DNA of 13,506 nt from Pseudomonadota bacterium (GTDB lineage: Bacteria > Pseudomonadota > Gammaproteobacteria > Xanthomonadales > Xanthomonadaceae): positions 1 through 13,506 of the forward strand of contig JAEXNZ010000031.1 in assembly GCA_023439425.1 (NCBI GenBank), in the 5' to 3' direction. The notes under the pieces were generated by a model. The model had not been told where the DNA came from. It ran no database searches and saw nothing but the letters and a program-made list of their open reading frames with translations. The position numbers and the translations under genes are program-made. This document shows, piece by piece, positions 1 through 5,675 of the stretch. Within the stretch, counting starts at the first letter, position 1; the number at the start of each line of letters is the position of its first letter.

Positions 1-375
1 GACATCAACGTCACGCCCCTCGTGGACGTGATGCTGGTGCTGCTGATCATCTTCATCGTGACCGCGCCGATCATGACGTACCCGATCGCCGTGGACCTGC
101 CGCAGCGCGTGCTGAACCCACCGCCGCAGCTGGTTGAACCGCCGCCGCCGATCGAGCTGCGCGTGGACGCCAGCAACCAGGTGTTCTGGAACAACAGCCC
201 GGTGGCAGTGGGCGAACTCCAGCAGCGCATGGAGCAGGAAGTGCAGCGTGATCCGACCAACCAGCCTGAGCTGCGCATCGACGCCAGCCCGGACTCGGAG
301 TACGACGTGATGGCCAAGATTCTGGCCGCCGCGAAGAACGCACAGATGAAGAAGATCGGGTTCCAGCAGCAGTAA
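1..375 (+). CDS. exbD: ExbD/TolR-family biopolymer transport protein (5' end missing)
   Basis: This is a small inner-membrane partner of the ExbB/TolQ motor, which couples the proton gradient to TonB-dependent (or Tol) energy transfer to the outer membrane. The frame is open from base 1. It begins with the family signature DINVTPLVDVMLVLLIIFIV, which holds the functional Asp of the single membrane segment, and continues into a periplasmic domain with a proline-rich linker (NPPPQLVEPPPP). About 10-15 residues before DINV are missing, so the real start lies outside the window. The stop is followed at once by an intrinsic terminator, so it is the last gene of its operon. In xanthomonads a tonB-exbB-exbD1-exbD2 cluster is known, so this may be exbD2. 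TolR is the alternative; the absence of a neighbouring tolA/tolB in view does not settle it, because the upstream side is not visible. Confidence 0.9.
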   Translation, partial: DINVTPLVDVMLVLLIIFIVTAPIMTYPIAVDLPQRVLNPPPQLVEPPPPIELRVDASNQVFWNNSPVAVGELQQRMEQEVQRDPTNQPELRIDASPDSEYDVMAKILAAAKNAQMKKIGFQQQ

Positions 376-405
376 TACGCAAGACCCAAGTCATGACGCG
401 ACTGG

Positions 406-436
406 AAAACGCCCCTGGAAACAGGGGCGTTTTTTT
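406..436 (+). terminator. Intrinsic terminator after exbD
   Basis: An 11-bp perfect stem (AAAACGCCCCT / AGGGGCGTTTT, loop GGAAAC) runs straight into a run of seven T (430-436). It sits 30 bp after the exbD stop. It also covers the 5' end of the longest possible reading of the next gene (ATG at 393), which argues against that upstream start. Confidence 0.9.
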
Positions 437-447
437 GGTGTGCAAGC

Positions 448-473
448 GCCGGACACCCTTGTCCGGCTATGAT
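448..473 (+). promoter_or_regulatory. Dyad plus -10 element for a leaderless cls transcript
   Basis: A perfect 8-bp inverted repeat (GCCGGACA 448-455, TGTCCGGC 460-467, 4-nt loop) abuts a good -10 hexamer, TATGAT (468-473). The A of the cls ATG lies 7 bp past the -10, where transcription normally starts, and no Shine-Dalgarno sequence is present. This suggests a leaderless mRNA. No convincing -35 box is seen; the dyad occupies that space and could be an activator or repressor site. The assignment is inferred. Confidence 0.45.
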
Positions 474-479
474 CCGCGC

Positions 480-1949
480 ATGCTTGCCACCTACCCTGCC
501 CTCGCCGACTGGCTTCAGTGGCTTGATGCCATTCCCCACCTGCGGCCAATGATGATCGCCGCCTATGTGGTGTATCTGCTGTGGTTGATCGGATGGATCA
601 TGCTGCAGAAGCGGGAACCGGTAGCTACGCTGAGCTGGATTCTTTCGCTGGCTGCGCTGCCTTACATCGGGTTGCTAATCTATTACGTGCTCGGCCCGCA
701 GAAAGTGAAGCGGCAACGGCTGCGTCGTGGTCGTGCGCGCTCGGGCATGGAGCATTACAGCAGCGTGTGTCCGCCCGATGCGGACTGCACCGAGCTGGTA
801 AAAATTGCGCAGTCCACTACGGGGTTGGCGCCTAGTTCGGCGACTGAAGTCGAGTGGCTGGTTGATGGTGCGGCAACTTACGCTGCGTTGATTGCAGCCA
901 TTGGCCAGGCGCGCGATCACGTGCATCTGGAGTATTACATCTTCAACCCCGACCATGCGGGTACGTCGCTACGCGATGCGCTGGTCGAGCGCGCGCGTAA
1001 CGGCGTTCGTGTTCGTTTGCTGCTGGATGCTGTGGGTTCTTCGGCCATCCGCAAATCATTCCTGGCACCGTTGCTCGAAGCAGGTGGCGAAGTCGCCTGG
1101 TTCCATCCGCGCCAGCTGCTCAAGCCCTTTAAACGGCCCTGGTTGAACATGCGCACCCACCGCAAGCTGGTGGTGATTGATGGGCGCACGGCGTTCACCG
1201 GTGGCATCAACATCACCGACGAAGAAGACGAGACCCAACGCCCAGACGCGTACCGCGATCTGCACATGCGGCTCGAAGGTCACGTCGTGCGCAGCCTGCA
1301 GCTGGTGTTCGCCGAGGACTGGATGTACGCCACCGGGCAGCCTCCGCAACAGCTGGAAATGGCACACCTGTGGCCGAATGACATGCCCCAGCGCAAGGAC
1401 GGCAGCATCGACACCCAGGTGCTGGTATCCGGGCCGGATTCTGCATGGGAAGCGATCCACCGCCTGCAGGTCGCCGCGATCCACGAAGCCAAGGAAAGGG
1501 TCTGGCTGGTGACGCCCTACTTCGTGCCCGGCGAAGCCGCGCGCATGGCGCTCACCTCCGCGGCGCTCGGCGGCCTGGACGTGCGTCTGCTGGTGCCGAA
1601 GATGAGCGACTCCTGGTTCGTCACCCAGGCCGCGCGCTCGTACTTCGACGAACTGTTGAATGCCGGCGTGAAGATCTACGAGTACGGCCCGCGCATGCTG
1701 CACACCAAGGCGTTCATCTCCGACGACGACGTCTGCATTGTCGGCAGCGCCAACTTCGACCACCGCAGCTTCCGGCTCAACTTCGAGCTGTCGATGATGA
1801 TCACCGACGCCGGCACCGTGGCCAAACTGGAAACCATCCTGGCCGCCGAGTTCGCCGCCGCCGCCCAGGTCCAGAACGAGCGCAAACGCTCGCTGTGGCT
1901 GCACCGCGTGCCCGAGGCGTTCGCCCGGTTGGCCTCGCCGCTGCTGTAA
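480..1949 (+). CDS. cls: Cardiolipin synthase (phospholipase D superfamily)
   Basis: This inner-membrane enzyme makes cardiolipin by transferring a phosphatidyl group between phospholipids. The 489-residue product has the usual Cls layout: two N-terminal membrane segments (about 23-43 and 49-71), a basic stretch (KVKRQRLRRGRAR), then two PLD catalytic domains. Each domain carries an HKD motif: THRKLVVIDG (H227, K229, D234) and HTKAFISD (H408, K410, D415), each followed by the typical GG(I/S)N or GSANFDHRSF stretch. Length fits the family. The ATG at 480 was chosen because the in-frame ATG at 393 would place the exbD terminator inside the coding sequence. The first third uses noticeably more A/T-ending codons than the rest. 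The exact paralogue (ClsA versus others) is not certain; the two N-terminal helices favour a ClsA type. Confidence 0.92.
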   Translation: MLATYPALADWLQWLDAIPHLRPMMIAAYVVYLLWLIGWIMLQKREPVATLSWILSLAALPYIGLLIYYVLGPQKVKRQRLRRGRARSGMEHYSSVCPPDADCTELVKIAQSTTGLAPSSATEVEWLVDGAATYAALIAAIGQARDHVHLEYYIFNPDHAGTSLRDALVERARNGVRVRLLLDAVGSSAIRKSFLAPLLEAGGEVAWFHPRQLLKPFKRPWLNMRTHRKLVVIDGRTAFTGGINITDEEDETQRPDAYRDLHMRLEGHVVRSLQLVFAEDWMYATGQPPQQLEMAHLWPNDMPQRKDGSIDTQVLVSGPDSAWEAIHRLQVAAIHEAKERVWLVTPYFVPGEAARMALTSAALGGLDVRLLVPKMSDSWFVTQAARSYFDELLNAGVKIYEYGPRMLHTKAFISDDDVCIVGSANFDHRSFRLNFELSMMITDAGTVAKLETILAAEFAAAAQVQNERKRSLWLHRVPEAFARLASPLL

Positions 1950-1960
1950 CCGCGACCACG

Positions 1961-1990
1961 TGGAACCCCGCCCCGCCCCGGCGCTACACT
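1961..1990 (+). promoter_or_regulatory. Candidate promoter for the 88-aa gene and pdxJ
   Basis: TGGAAC (1961-1966) and TACACT (1985-1990) are separated by 18 bp. The -10 GCTACACT type is common in xanthomonads. It lies just upstream of the GGGGAG ribosome site (2003-2008). The -35 is a weak match. Confidence 0.45.
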
Positions 1991-2015
1991 GCGCGGGTCA
2001 ACGGGGAGAATGACA

Positions 2016-2282
2016 ATGTACTGGCTGTTCCTGCTGCTTTCGCTGGGCTGTTTTGCCTTCGCCATGAAGACCCCATCCACCGGCATGATGATGCTGTGGC
2101 TGGGCGGCGCGCTGCTGTTCCTGCTCGCCTGGATCCGCGGCCGCTACGTGGCCACCTTCGGCGAGGTGCAGCGGGATATCGCCACCGCCATCGACCCCAT
2201 CGAGCTGCGCCGGCTGCGCGAGCAGGCCCAGGCCCGCCGCGACGCCGAGCGAGACCCGGACGACCTGCCCCCGAGCCTATGA
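2016..2282 (+). CDS. Small two-helix membrane protein, translationally coupled to pdxJ
   Basis: Function not recognised. The 88-residue product has two hydrophobic segments (about 2-16 and 24-41) followed by a charged cytoplasmic-type tail rich in Arg, Glu and Asp (IELRRLREQAQARRDAERD), which may be helical. The ATG at 2016 was preferred over the in-frame ATG at 2010 because GGGGAG (2003-2008) lies 7 nt before the former and only 1 nt before the latter. Its stop overlaps the pdxJ start (ATGA, 2279-2282), so both are read from one mRNA and pdxJ translation probably depends on it. Whether it has any role in vitamin B6 synthesis cannot be told from sequence; coupling may only set expression. Confidence 0.75.
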   Translation: MYWLFLLLSLGCFAFAMKTPSTGMMMLWLGGALLFLLAWIRGRYVATFGEVQRDIATAIDPIELRRLREQAQARRDAERDPDDLPPSL

Positions 2283-3022
2283 CTTACCTCAGCGTCAACG
2301 TGAACAAGATCGCCGTGCTGCGCAACTCGCGCGGCGGCACCGACCCGGACGTGGTGCAGGCCGCCACCGCCTGCCTGGACGCCGGCGCACACGGCATCAC
2401 CGTGCACCCGCGCCCTGACCGACGCCATATCCGGGCCGAGGATGTGTTCGCGTTGAGTACGCTGACCCGCGCGCGCGGCGTGGAATTCAACATCGAGGGC
2501 AACCCCTTCGCGCCACCGCGCGAGGGCTACCCCGGCCTGCTGCCCCTCTGCGAGCAGACCCGCCCCGCCCAGGCCACCCTGGTGCCGGATGGCGACGGCC
2601 AGCTGACCTCCGACCACGGCTTTGACTTCGGCCGCGACGGTGAGCGCCTGCGCCCGTTGATTGCCGAGCTGAAGTCGTACGGCTGCAGGGTGAGTCTGTT
2701 CGTGGACGCCGGCAACCCCGACATCGCGCAAGCCGCCGCCCTCGGCGCAGACCGCGTTGAGCTGTACACCGGGCCGTATGCCGAAGCGCATGCCGCCGGC
2801 GATGCCACGGTCCAGTTGGCCCTGTTCGCAGATGCCGCCCGTCGGGCCCAAGCCGCCGGCCTGGGTGTAAACGCCGGCCACGACTTGTCGCAGGAAAACC
2901 TCCGCGATTTCCTGCAGGCCGTGCCGAATGTGCTGGAAGTCTCCATCGGCCACGCCCTCATCGGCGAAGCGCTATACGACGGCCTCGACGCCACGGTGAA
3001 GGGCTACCTCGCCCTCCTCTAA
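2279..3022 (+). CDS. pdxJ: Pyridoxine 5'-phosphate synthase PdxJ
   Basis: This cytoplasmic TIM-barrel enzyme condenses 1-deoxy-D-xylulose 5-phosphate (DXP) with 3-amino-2-oxopropyl phosphate to give pyridoxine 5'-phosphate, the last ring-forming step of the DXP-dependent vitamin B6 pathway. Family motifs are present in order: LSVNVNKIAVLRNSRGG near the N-terminus, GITVHPRPDRRHI (H43, R45, H50), the catalytic Glu in FNIEGNP (E73), LFVDAG, ELYTGPYA, GLGVNAGHDLS (H201) and VSIGHALIGEAL. The 247-residue length is normal. The DXP-binding pair that is Asp-His in the E. coli enzyme (NIDH) is Asn-Lys here (N9-K10). The ATG at 2279 overlaps the stop of the preceding gene, and no independent ribosome site is needed. 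A much longer reading frame is open upstream (from 1445), but it lies in the wrong frame across cls and is an artefact of high GC. Confidence 0.93.
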   Translation: MTYLSVNVNKIAVLRNSRGGTDPDVVQAATACLDAGAHGITVHPRPDRRHIRAEDVFALSTLTRARGVEFNIEGNPFAPPREGYPGLLPLCEQTRPAQATLVPDGDGQLTSDHGFDFGRDGERLRPLIAELKSYGCRVSLFVDAGNPDIAQAAALGADRVELYTGPYAEAHAAGDATVQLALFADAARRAQAAGLGVNAGHDLSQENLRDFLQAVPNVLEVSIGHALIGEALYDGLDATVKGYLALL

Positions 3023-3036
3023 TCGGGCTGCCCCCC

Positions 3037-3059
3037 GTAGAGCCACGCCCTGCGTGGCT
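3037..3059 (+). repeat. SMAG (GTAG-type REP) palindrome 1
   Basis: GTAG (3037-3040) is followed by a perfect 8-bp stem, AGCCACGC / GCGTGGCT, with a 3-nt loop. A GTAG head plus an imperfect or perfect palindrome is the hallmark of SMAG elements of Stenotrophomonas. It sits 15 bp after the pdxJ stop and may stabilise or end that mRNA. Confidence 0.8.
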
Positions 3060-3087
3060 TCGCGGTGCCAGCAACACGCGAATTCCC

Positions 3088-3109
3088 GTAGAGCCGGGCT
3101 TGCCCGGCT
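3088..3109 (+). repeat. SMAG (GTAG-type REP) palindrome 2
   Basis: GTAG (3088-3091) is followed by a perfect 8-bp stem, AGCCGGGC / GCCCGGCT, with a 2-nt loop. It has the same orientation as the copy at 3037 and starts 51 bp after it, forming a head-to-tail pair. Confidence 0.8.
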
Positions 3110-3205
3110 GCTCTCCGCGCAACCTGTGGATAACCCTGGGCGCCAATCCCACACACCCCGCCCCAAACCCCCTATTCACAACACTTTCACTACCAAAACA
3201 CCCTG

Positions 3206-3227
3206 TGGTTAGTAATACTACTAACCA
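3206..3227 (+). promoter_or_regulatory. LexA (SOS) operator, xanthomonad type
   Basis: A perfect 9-bp inverted repeat (TGGTTAGTA 3206-3214, TACTAACCA 3219-3227, spacer ATAC) contains TTAG-N6-TACTA at 3209-3223. This is the LexA recognition pattern described for Xylella and Xanthomonas, unlike the E. coli CTGT-N8-ACAG. It stands 76 bp before the radical SAM gene. TAATAC inside it could serve as a -10 that bound LexA would block. Confidence 0.75.
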
Positions 3228-3301
3228 TGAAAACCCTCGCCGCCAACAACGATCCCAAACCCCGATCTCAACCCGCGAGACACCCCGCGGCTAGGCTCTA
3301 A
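3227..3301 (+). CDS. Possible 24-residue leader peptide
   Basis: A short open frame starts at the last base of the LexA operator and stops (TAA 3299-3301) 2 nt before the radical SAM ATG. The predicted peptide is basic and proline/alanine-rich (starts MKTLAANNDPKPR, ends HPAARL). No Shine-Dalgarno precedes it; if transcription starts within the operator, it would be leaderless. The close spacing would allow terminating ribosomes to restart on the next gene. Only its position supports it; it could be chance. Confidence 0.2.
   Translation: MKTLAANNDPKPRSQPARHPAARL
3292..3297 (+). promoter_or_regulatory. Possible -10 for leaderless radical SAM mRNA
   Basis: TAGGCT ends 6 nt before the ATG at 3304, and no ribosome site precedes that ATG. 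This is a second possible promoter outside LexA control. No clear -35 was found. Confidence 0.25.
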
Positions 3302-3303
3302 CC

Positions 3304-4395
3304 ATGGGAATCGCAATCAAGGGCCGAGGCTCCACCACCCACCTGGCCGGCCGCTTCGAGGTCACCACCAGCGAAGCCGTGGACGACGGCTGGGACACCG
3401 AAGAAGGCGAAGAATTCGCCGCCCCGCGCCTGCGCACCGAAGTACGCGCCGAAACCGCGCGCAGCATCATCAGCCGCAACAAATCCCCCGACGTCGGCTT
3501 CAGCCAATCGGTAAACCCCTACCGTGGCTGCGAACACGGCTGCTCGTACTGCTTCGCCCGCCCCAGCCACGCCTACCTCAACCTTTCGCCCGGCCTGGAC
3601 TTCGAAACCAAGCTGTTCGCAAAGACCAACGCGCCGCAGTTGTTACGCAAGGAATTCTCGCGGCCCGGTTACGTGCCCCAGCCGATTGCCCTCGGCATCA
3701 ACACCGATGCTTACCAGCCCATCGAGCGCAAGCTCAAACTTACCCGTCAGCTGATCGAGGTGATGCTGGAAACCCAGCACCCGTTCTCGCTCATCACCAA
3801 GAACGCATTGGTGGAGCGCGACATTGATCTGCTCGCGCCGCTGGCCGAACAGAAGCTGGTGAGCGTCCATTTCTCTGTCACTTCGCTCGACCCGCATCTC
3901 TCGGCGAAGCTGGAACCGCGTGCCTCTGCGCCGCACGCACGACTTCGCGCGATGCGCCGTTTGCACGATGCTGGAATTCCAGTGGGCGTGATGGTCGCGC
4001 CGGTAATTCCATGGATCAACGACTCGGAACTGGAGGCTGTGCTGGAAGCCTCGCGTGATGCAGGTGCCAGCAGTGCGGGTTACGTACTGCTGCGTTTGCC
4101 GCTGGAAGTGGCACCGTTGTTCCGCGATTGGTTGGACACGCACCACCCGGATCGCGCTGCGCATGTAATGAGCACGATTCAACAACTGCGCGGCGGTAAG
4201 GACTACACCAGCGAGTTCGGTACGCGCATGCGTGGCGAAGGCGTGTATGCGGATCTGTTGTCGAACCGGTTCAAGCTCGCACGCAAGCGACTGGGGTTCG
4301 ATGGCCAGCATAGCCACTGGCCGAAGCTGGATTGCGAGAAGTTCGTGCGGCCGTTGCCGCCCAAGGAAGACTCGCCGCAGGGGGCGTTGTTCTAA
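3304..4395 (+). CDS. PA0069-family radical SAM protein (SplB-like)
   Basis: The 363-residue product has the radical SAM 4Fe-4S motif CxxxCxxC in NPYRGCEHGCSYCF (C76, C80, C83). The N-terminus MGIAIKGRGSTTHLAGRFEV matches the start typical of PA0069-type proteins, a branch of the SplB/COG1533 group whose founding member, spore photoproduct lyase, repairs DNA. The true substrate of this branch is unknown to me. Further family-like stretches are LGINTDAYQPIERKLKLTR, SLITKN, SVTSLDPHLSAKLEPRA, APVIPWIND and YTSEFGTRMRGEGVYADLL. The ATG at 3304 gives the standard N-terminus. No Shine-Dalgarno is visible. A LexA-type operator upstream suggests DNA-damage induction, in line with a repair role; this is inference. 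GC at third positions falls in the second half (about 3880-4395). Confidence 0.9.
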   Translation: MGIAIKGRGSTTHLAGRFEVTTSEAVDDGWDTEEGEEFAAPRLRTEVRAETARSIISRNKSPDVGFSQSVNPYRGCEHGCSYCFARPSHAYLNLSPGLDFETKLFAKTNAPQLLRKEFSRPGYVPQPIALGINTDAYQPIERKLKLTRQLIEVMLETQHPFSLITKNALVERDIDLLAPLAEQKLVSVHFSVTSLDPHLSAKLEPRASAPHARLRAMRRLHDAGIPVGVMVAPVIPWINDSELEAVLEASRDAGASSAGYVLLRLPLEVAPLFRDWLDTHHPDRAAHVMSTIQQLRGGKDYTSEFGTRMRGEGVYADLLSNRFKLARKRLGFDGQHSHWPKLDCEKFVRPLPPKEDSPQGALF

Positions 4396-4532
4396 AACGA
4401 TGGGGTAACGATGGGATGGGACTGCTCTGGTAGGGTCGCACGACAGTTGATCGCCGATAACACATCAACATGCGGTGTCGACATGACCTGAAACAGAACA
4501 TCCGCCTCACCGCCACGTTGGGCACCAAACCC

Positions 4533-4560
4533 CTGACAGCGCCAGGGGCATGACTATAAT
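4533..4560 (+). promoter_or_regulatory. Strong sigma-70-type promoter of the lipoprotein gene
   Basis: CTGACA (4533-4538) and a perfect TATAAT (4555-4560) are 16 bp apart. The -35 lies in the spacer of a 6-bp dyad, CCCCTG (4530-4535) and CAGGGG (4543-4548), which could be an operator. The expected start is near 4567. Confidence 0.75.
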
Positions 4561-4567
4561 TGCCTTC

Positions 4568-4585
4568 GGTACCCAGCCGGGTGCC
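4568..4585 (+). other. Hairpin at the 5' end of the lipoprotein mRNA
   Basis: GGTACCC (4568-4574) pairs with GGGTGCC (4579-4585) through seven pairs (one G-U) and a 4-nt loop. It begins within a base or two of the predicted transcript start and stays clear of the GTGGAG ribosome site at 4595-4600, so it would protect the 5' end without hiding the start codon. Confidence 0.4.
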
Positions 4586-4607
4586 CTCAATTTCGTGGAG
4601 AAATGGA

Positions 4608-5210
4608 ATGTCGTCCACCCGTACCATCGCCCTAAGCCTGCTGACCCTCACCCTGCTTTCCGCCTGCAATGCAGCGCAGCCGCCAGTTGAAGCCAGCGCA
4701 GAGCCGACCGGCACAGAAGAAGCAACCGATGACGCAGAACCCGCACCCGAACCGCAGGTAGCCTTCCTGATTAGCGATTGCACCCAGGCGGTTGCCGTAG
4801 CCGGCGACCTGATCACCGGCATGGACCCGCTGGTGCGTGCTCCTGAAGAACTCCGCATGGACCCGAAGGACCCGGATGCCAAGCTGTCCTGTGGTTGGTG
4901 GGACCCGGTCACCCAGCGCTCCTTCACCATCGAGCTGAGCCGCAGCGCGAACATCAACGCCGACCACATGGATGCCATGGGAACCGCAGGCTACACCGTC
5001 ATCGACGTGCCCGCCGTCACTCGCAATAACGGCGGTGTCGCCTACCAGAAGCTGGACGAGAACGGGCAGACTCACTTCAACTACCAAGTTCACCTGCCGG
5101 GAACTCTGGTCATGCTGGTGTGGCAGATGAGCGAGAAGGGCGCGGGCAAGTCTGGCACGCTGGATGCGGCGCGAAGCGAGAAGATCGTGAACCAGTTGAT
5201 TGCGCTGTAA
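4608..5210 (+). CDS. Predicted lipoprotein of unknown function
   Basis: The 200-residue product opens with a lipoprotein signal peptide, MSSTRTIALSLLTLTLLSAC, with lipobox LSAC and lipidated C20. An acidic, Pro/Ala/Glu-rich linker follows (about 21-50), typical of envelope-tethered proteins. The globular domain (about 53-200) holds two cysteines (DCTQ and LSCGWWDP) that could form a disulfide, and ends in LDAARSEKIVNQLIAL. N21 after the cysteine does not signal inner-membrane retention in the E. coli rule, so outer-membrane location is likely. The ATG at 4608 was chosen over an in-frame ATG at 4560 because GTGGAG lies 7 nt upstream and because the longer form spoils the signal peptide. No family recognised. 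Confidence 0.85.
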   Translation: MSSTRTIALSLLTLTLLSACNAAQPPVEASAEPTGTEEATDDAEPAPEPQVAFLISDCTQAVAVAGDLITGMDPLVRAPEELRMDPKDPDAKLSCGWWDPVTQRSFTIELSRSANINADHMDAMGTAGYTVIDVPAVTRNNGGVAYQKLDENGQTHFNYQVHLPGTLVMLVWQMSEKGAGKSGTLDAARSEKIVNQLIAL

Positions 5211-5242
5211 CCCCGATAGGCACGCACAGTGGGGTCCAAGAC

Positions 5243-5644
5243 ATGACGCCCGCAGCCCAGACGTGCCCAGCATGCAGGGAACGCTGCCAGGGCGTTCCTT
5301 GGCATCAATCGATGAGCCGCATCGTGAAGATGCGATGCAAAGCATGCGGTGCCGACATCCAGAGTCAGGTCGGCTTGATCAAACGCTTCTGTTTCGAGTT
5401 CTACGTGCATGCCTTGGGACTGATTGCAGGAATCATGGTAGTAGCAGGAATCCTGAGACACAGTACGCAGATGGTTTCGGTTCCAATCATTGCGTTGTTG
5501 GTGCTCACCTTCCCTGTATCTATCTGGCTGCACAAGCGACACGCCACAGTAAGCAGGCAGGATGCCGCACTCCGAAGCTCGGTAACTCGCTATGGAAGAC
5601 GGTCGAACAATCAGGTACGTGAAAATAAAAAAGCAGTGCAATGA
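5243..5644 (+). CDS. Small zinc-ribbon membrane protein, unknown function
   Basis: The 133-residue product begins with two CxxC knuckles, CPAC (C8, C11) and CKAC (C32, C35), a zinc-ribbon arrangement, with a further Cys at 15. Two membrane segments (about 55-71 and 78-96) and a basic tail (RRSNNQVRENKK) follow. The frame is open further upstream, to 5120 inside the lipoprotein gene. The ATG at 5243 was chosen because it follows GGGG (5232-5235) at a usable distance and puts the first CxxC near the N-terminus. It lies 32 bp after the lipoprotein stop, probably in one operon. GC is lower than in the flanking housekeeping genes. No family assigned; such ribbons occur in many membrane proteins of unknown role. 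Confidence 0.65.
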   Translation: MTPAAQTCPACRERCQGVPWHQSMSRIVKMRCKACGADIQSQVGLIKRFCFEFYVHALGLIAGIMVVAGILRHSTQMVSVPIIALLVLTFPVSIWLHKRHATVSRQDAALRSSVTRYGRRSNNQVRENKKAVQ

Positions 5645-5675
5645 CCAAAACAGACAGAACCGAAGGACGGAGGAT

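Noticed and set aside
1445..2278. Long + strand open frame running into pdxJ, seeming to give a 525-residue protein
   Set aside because: Its first part is the wrong frame of cls and of the 88-residue gene, full of Arg/Pro/Ala typical of high-GC shadows; only the part from 2279 has PdxJ motifs.
3125..3180. DnaA boxes: a perfect TTATCCACA on the - strand (3125-3133) and CTATTCACA at 3172-3180, suggesting an origin or DnaA-controlled promoter
   Set aside because: Only two sites with no AT-rich unwinding region or replication genes; the same perfect 9-mer occurs inside the oxygenase gene (10723-10731), so chance is the simplest reading.
4396..4470. Possible SMAG copy starting at GTAGGGTCG near 4431
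   Set aside because: The following bases form no GTAG-type stem of useful length; only a short GTCG/CGAC dyad is present.
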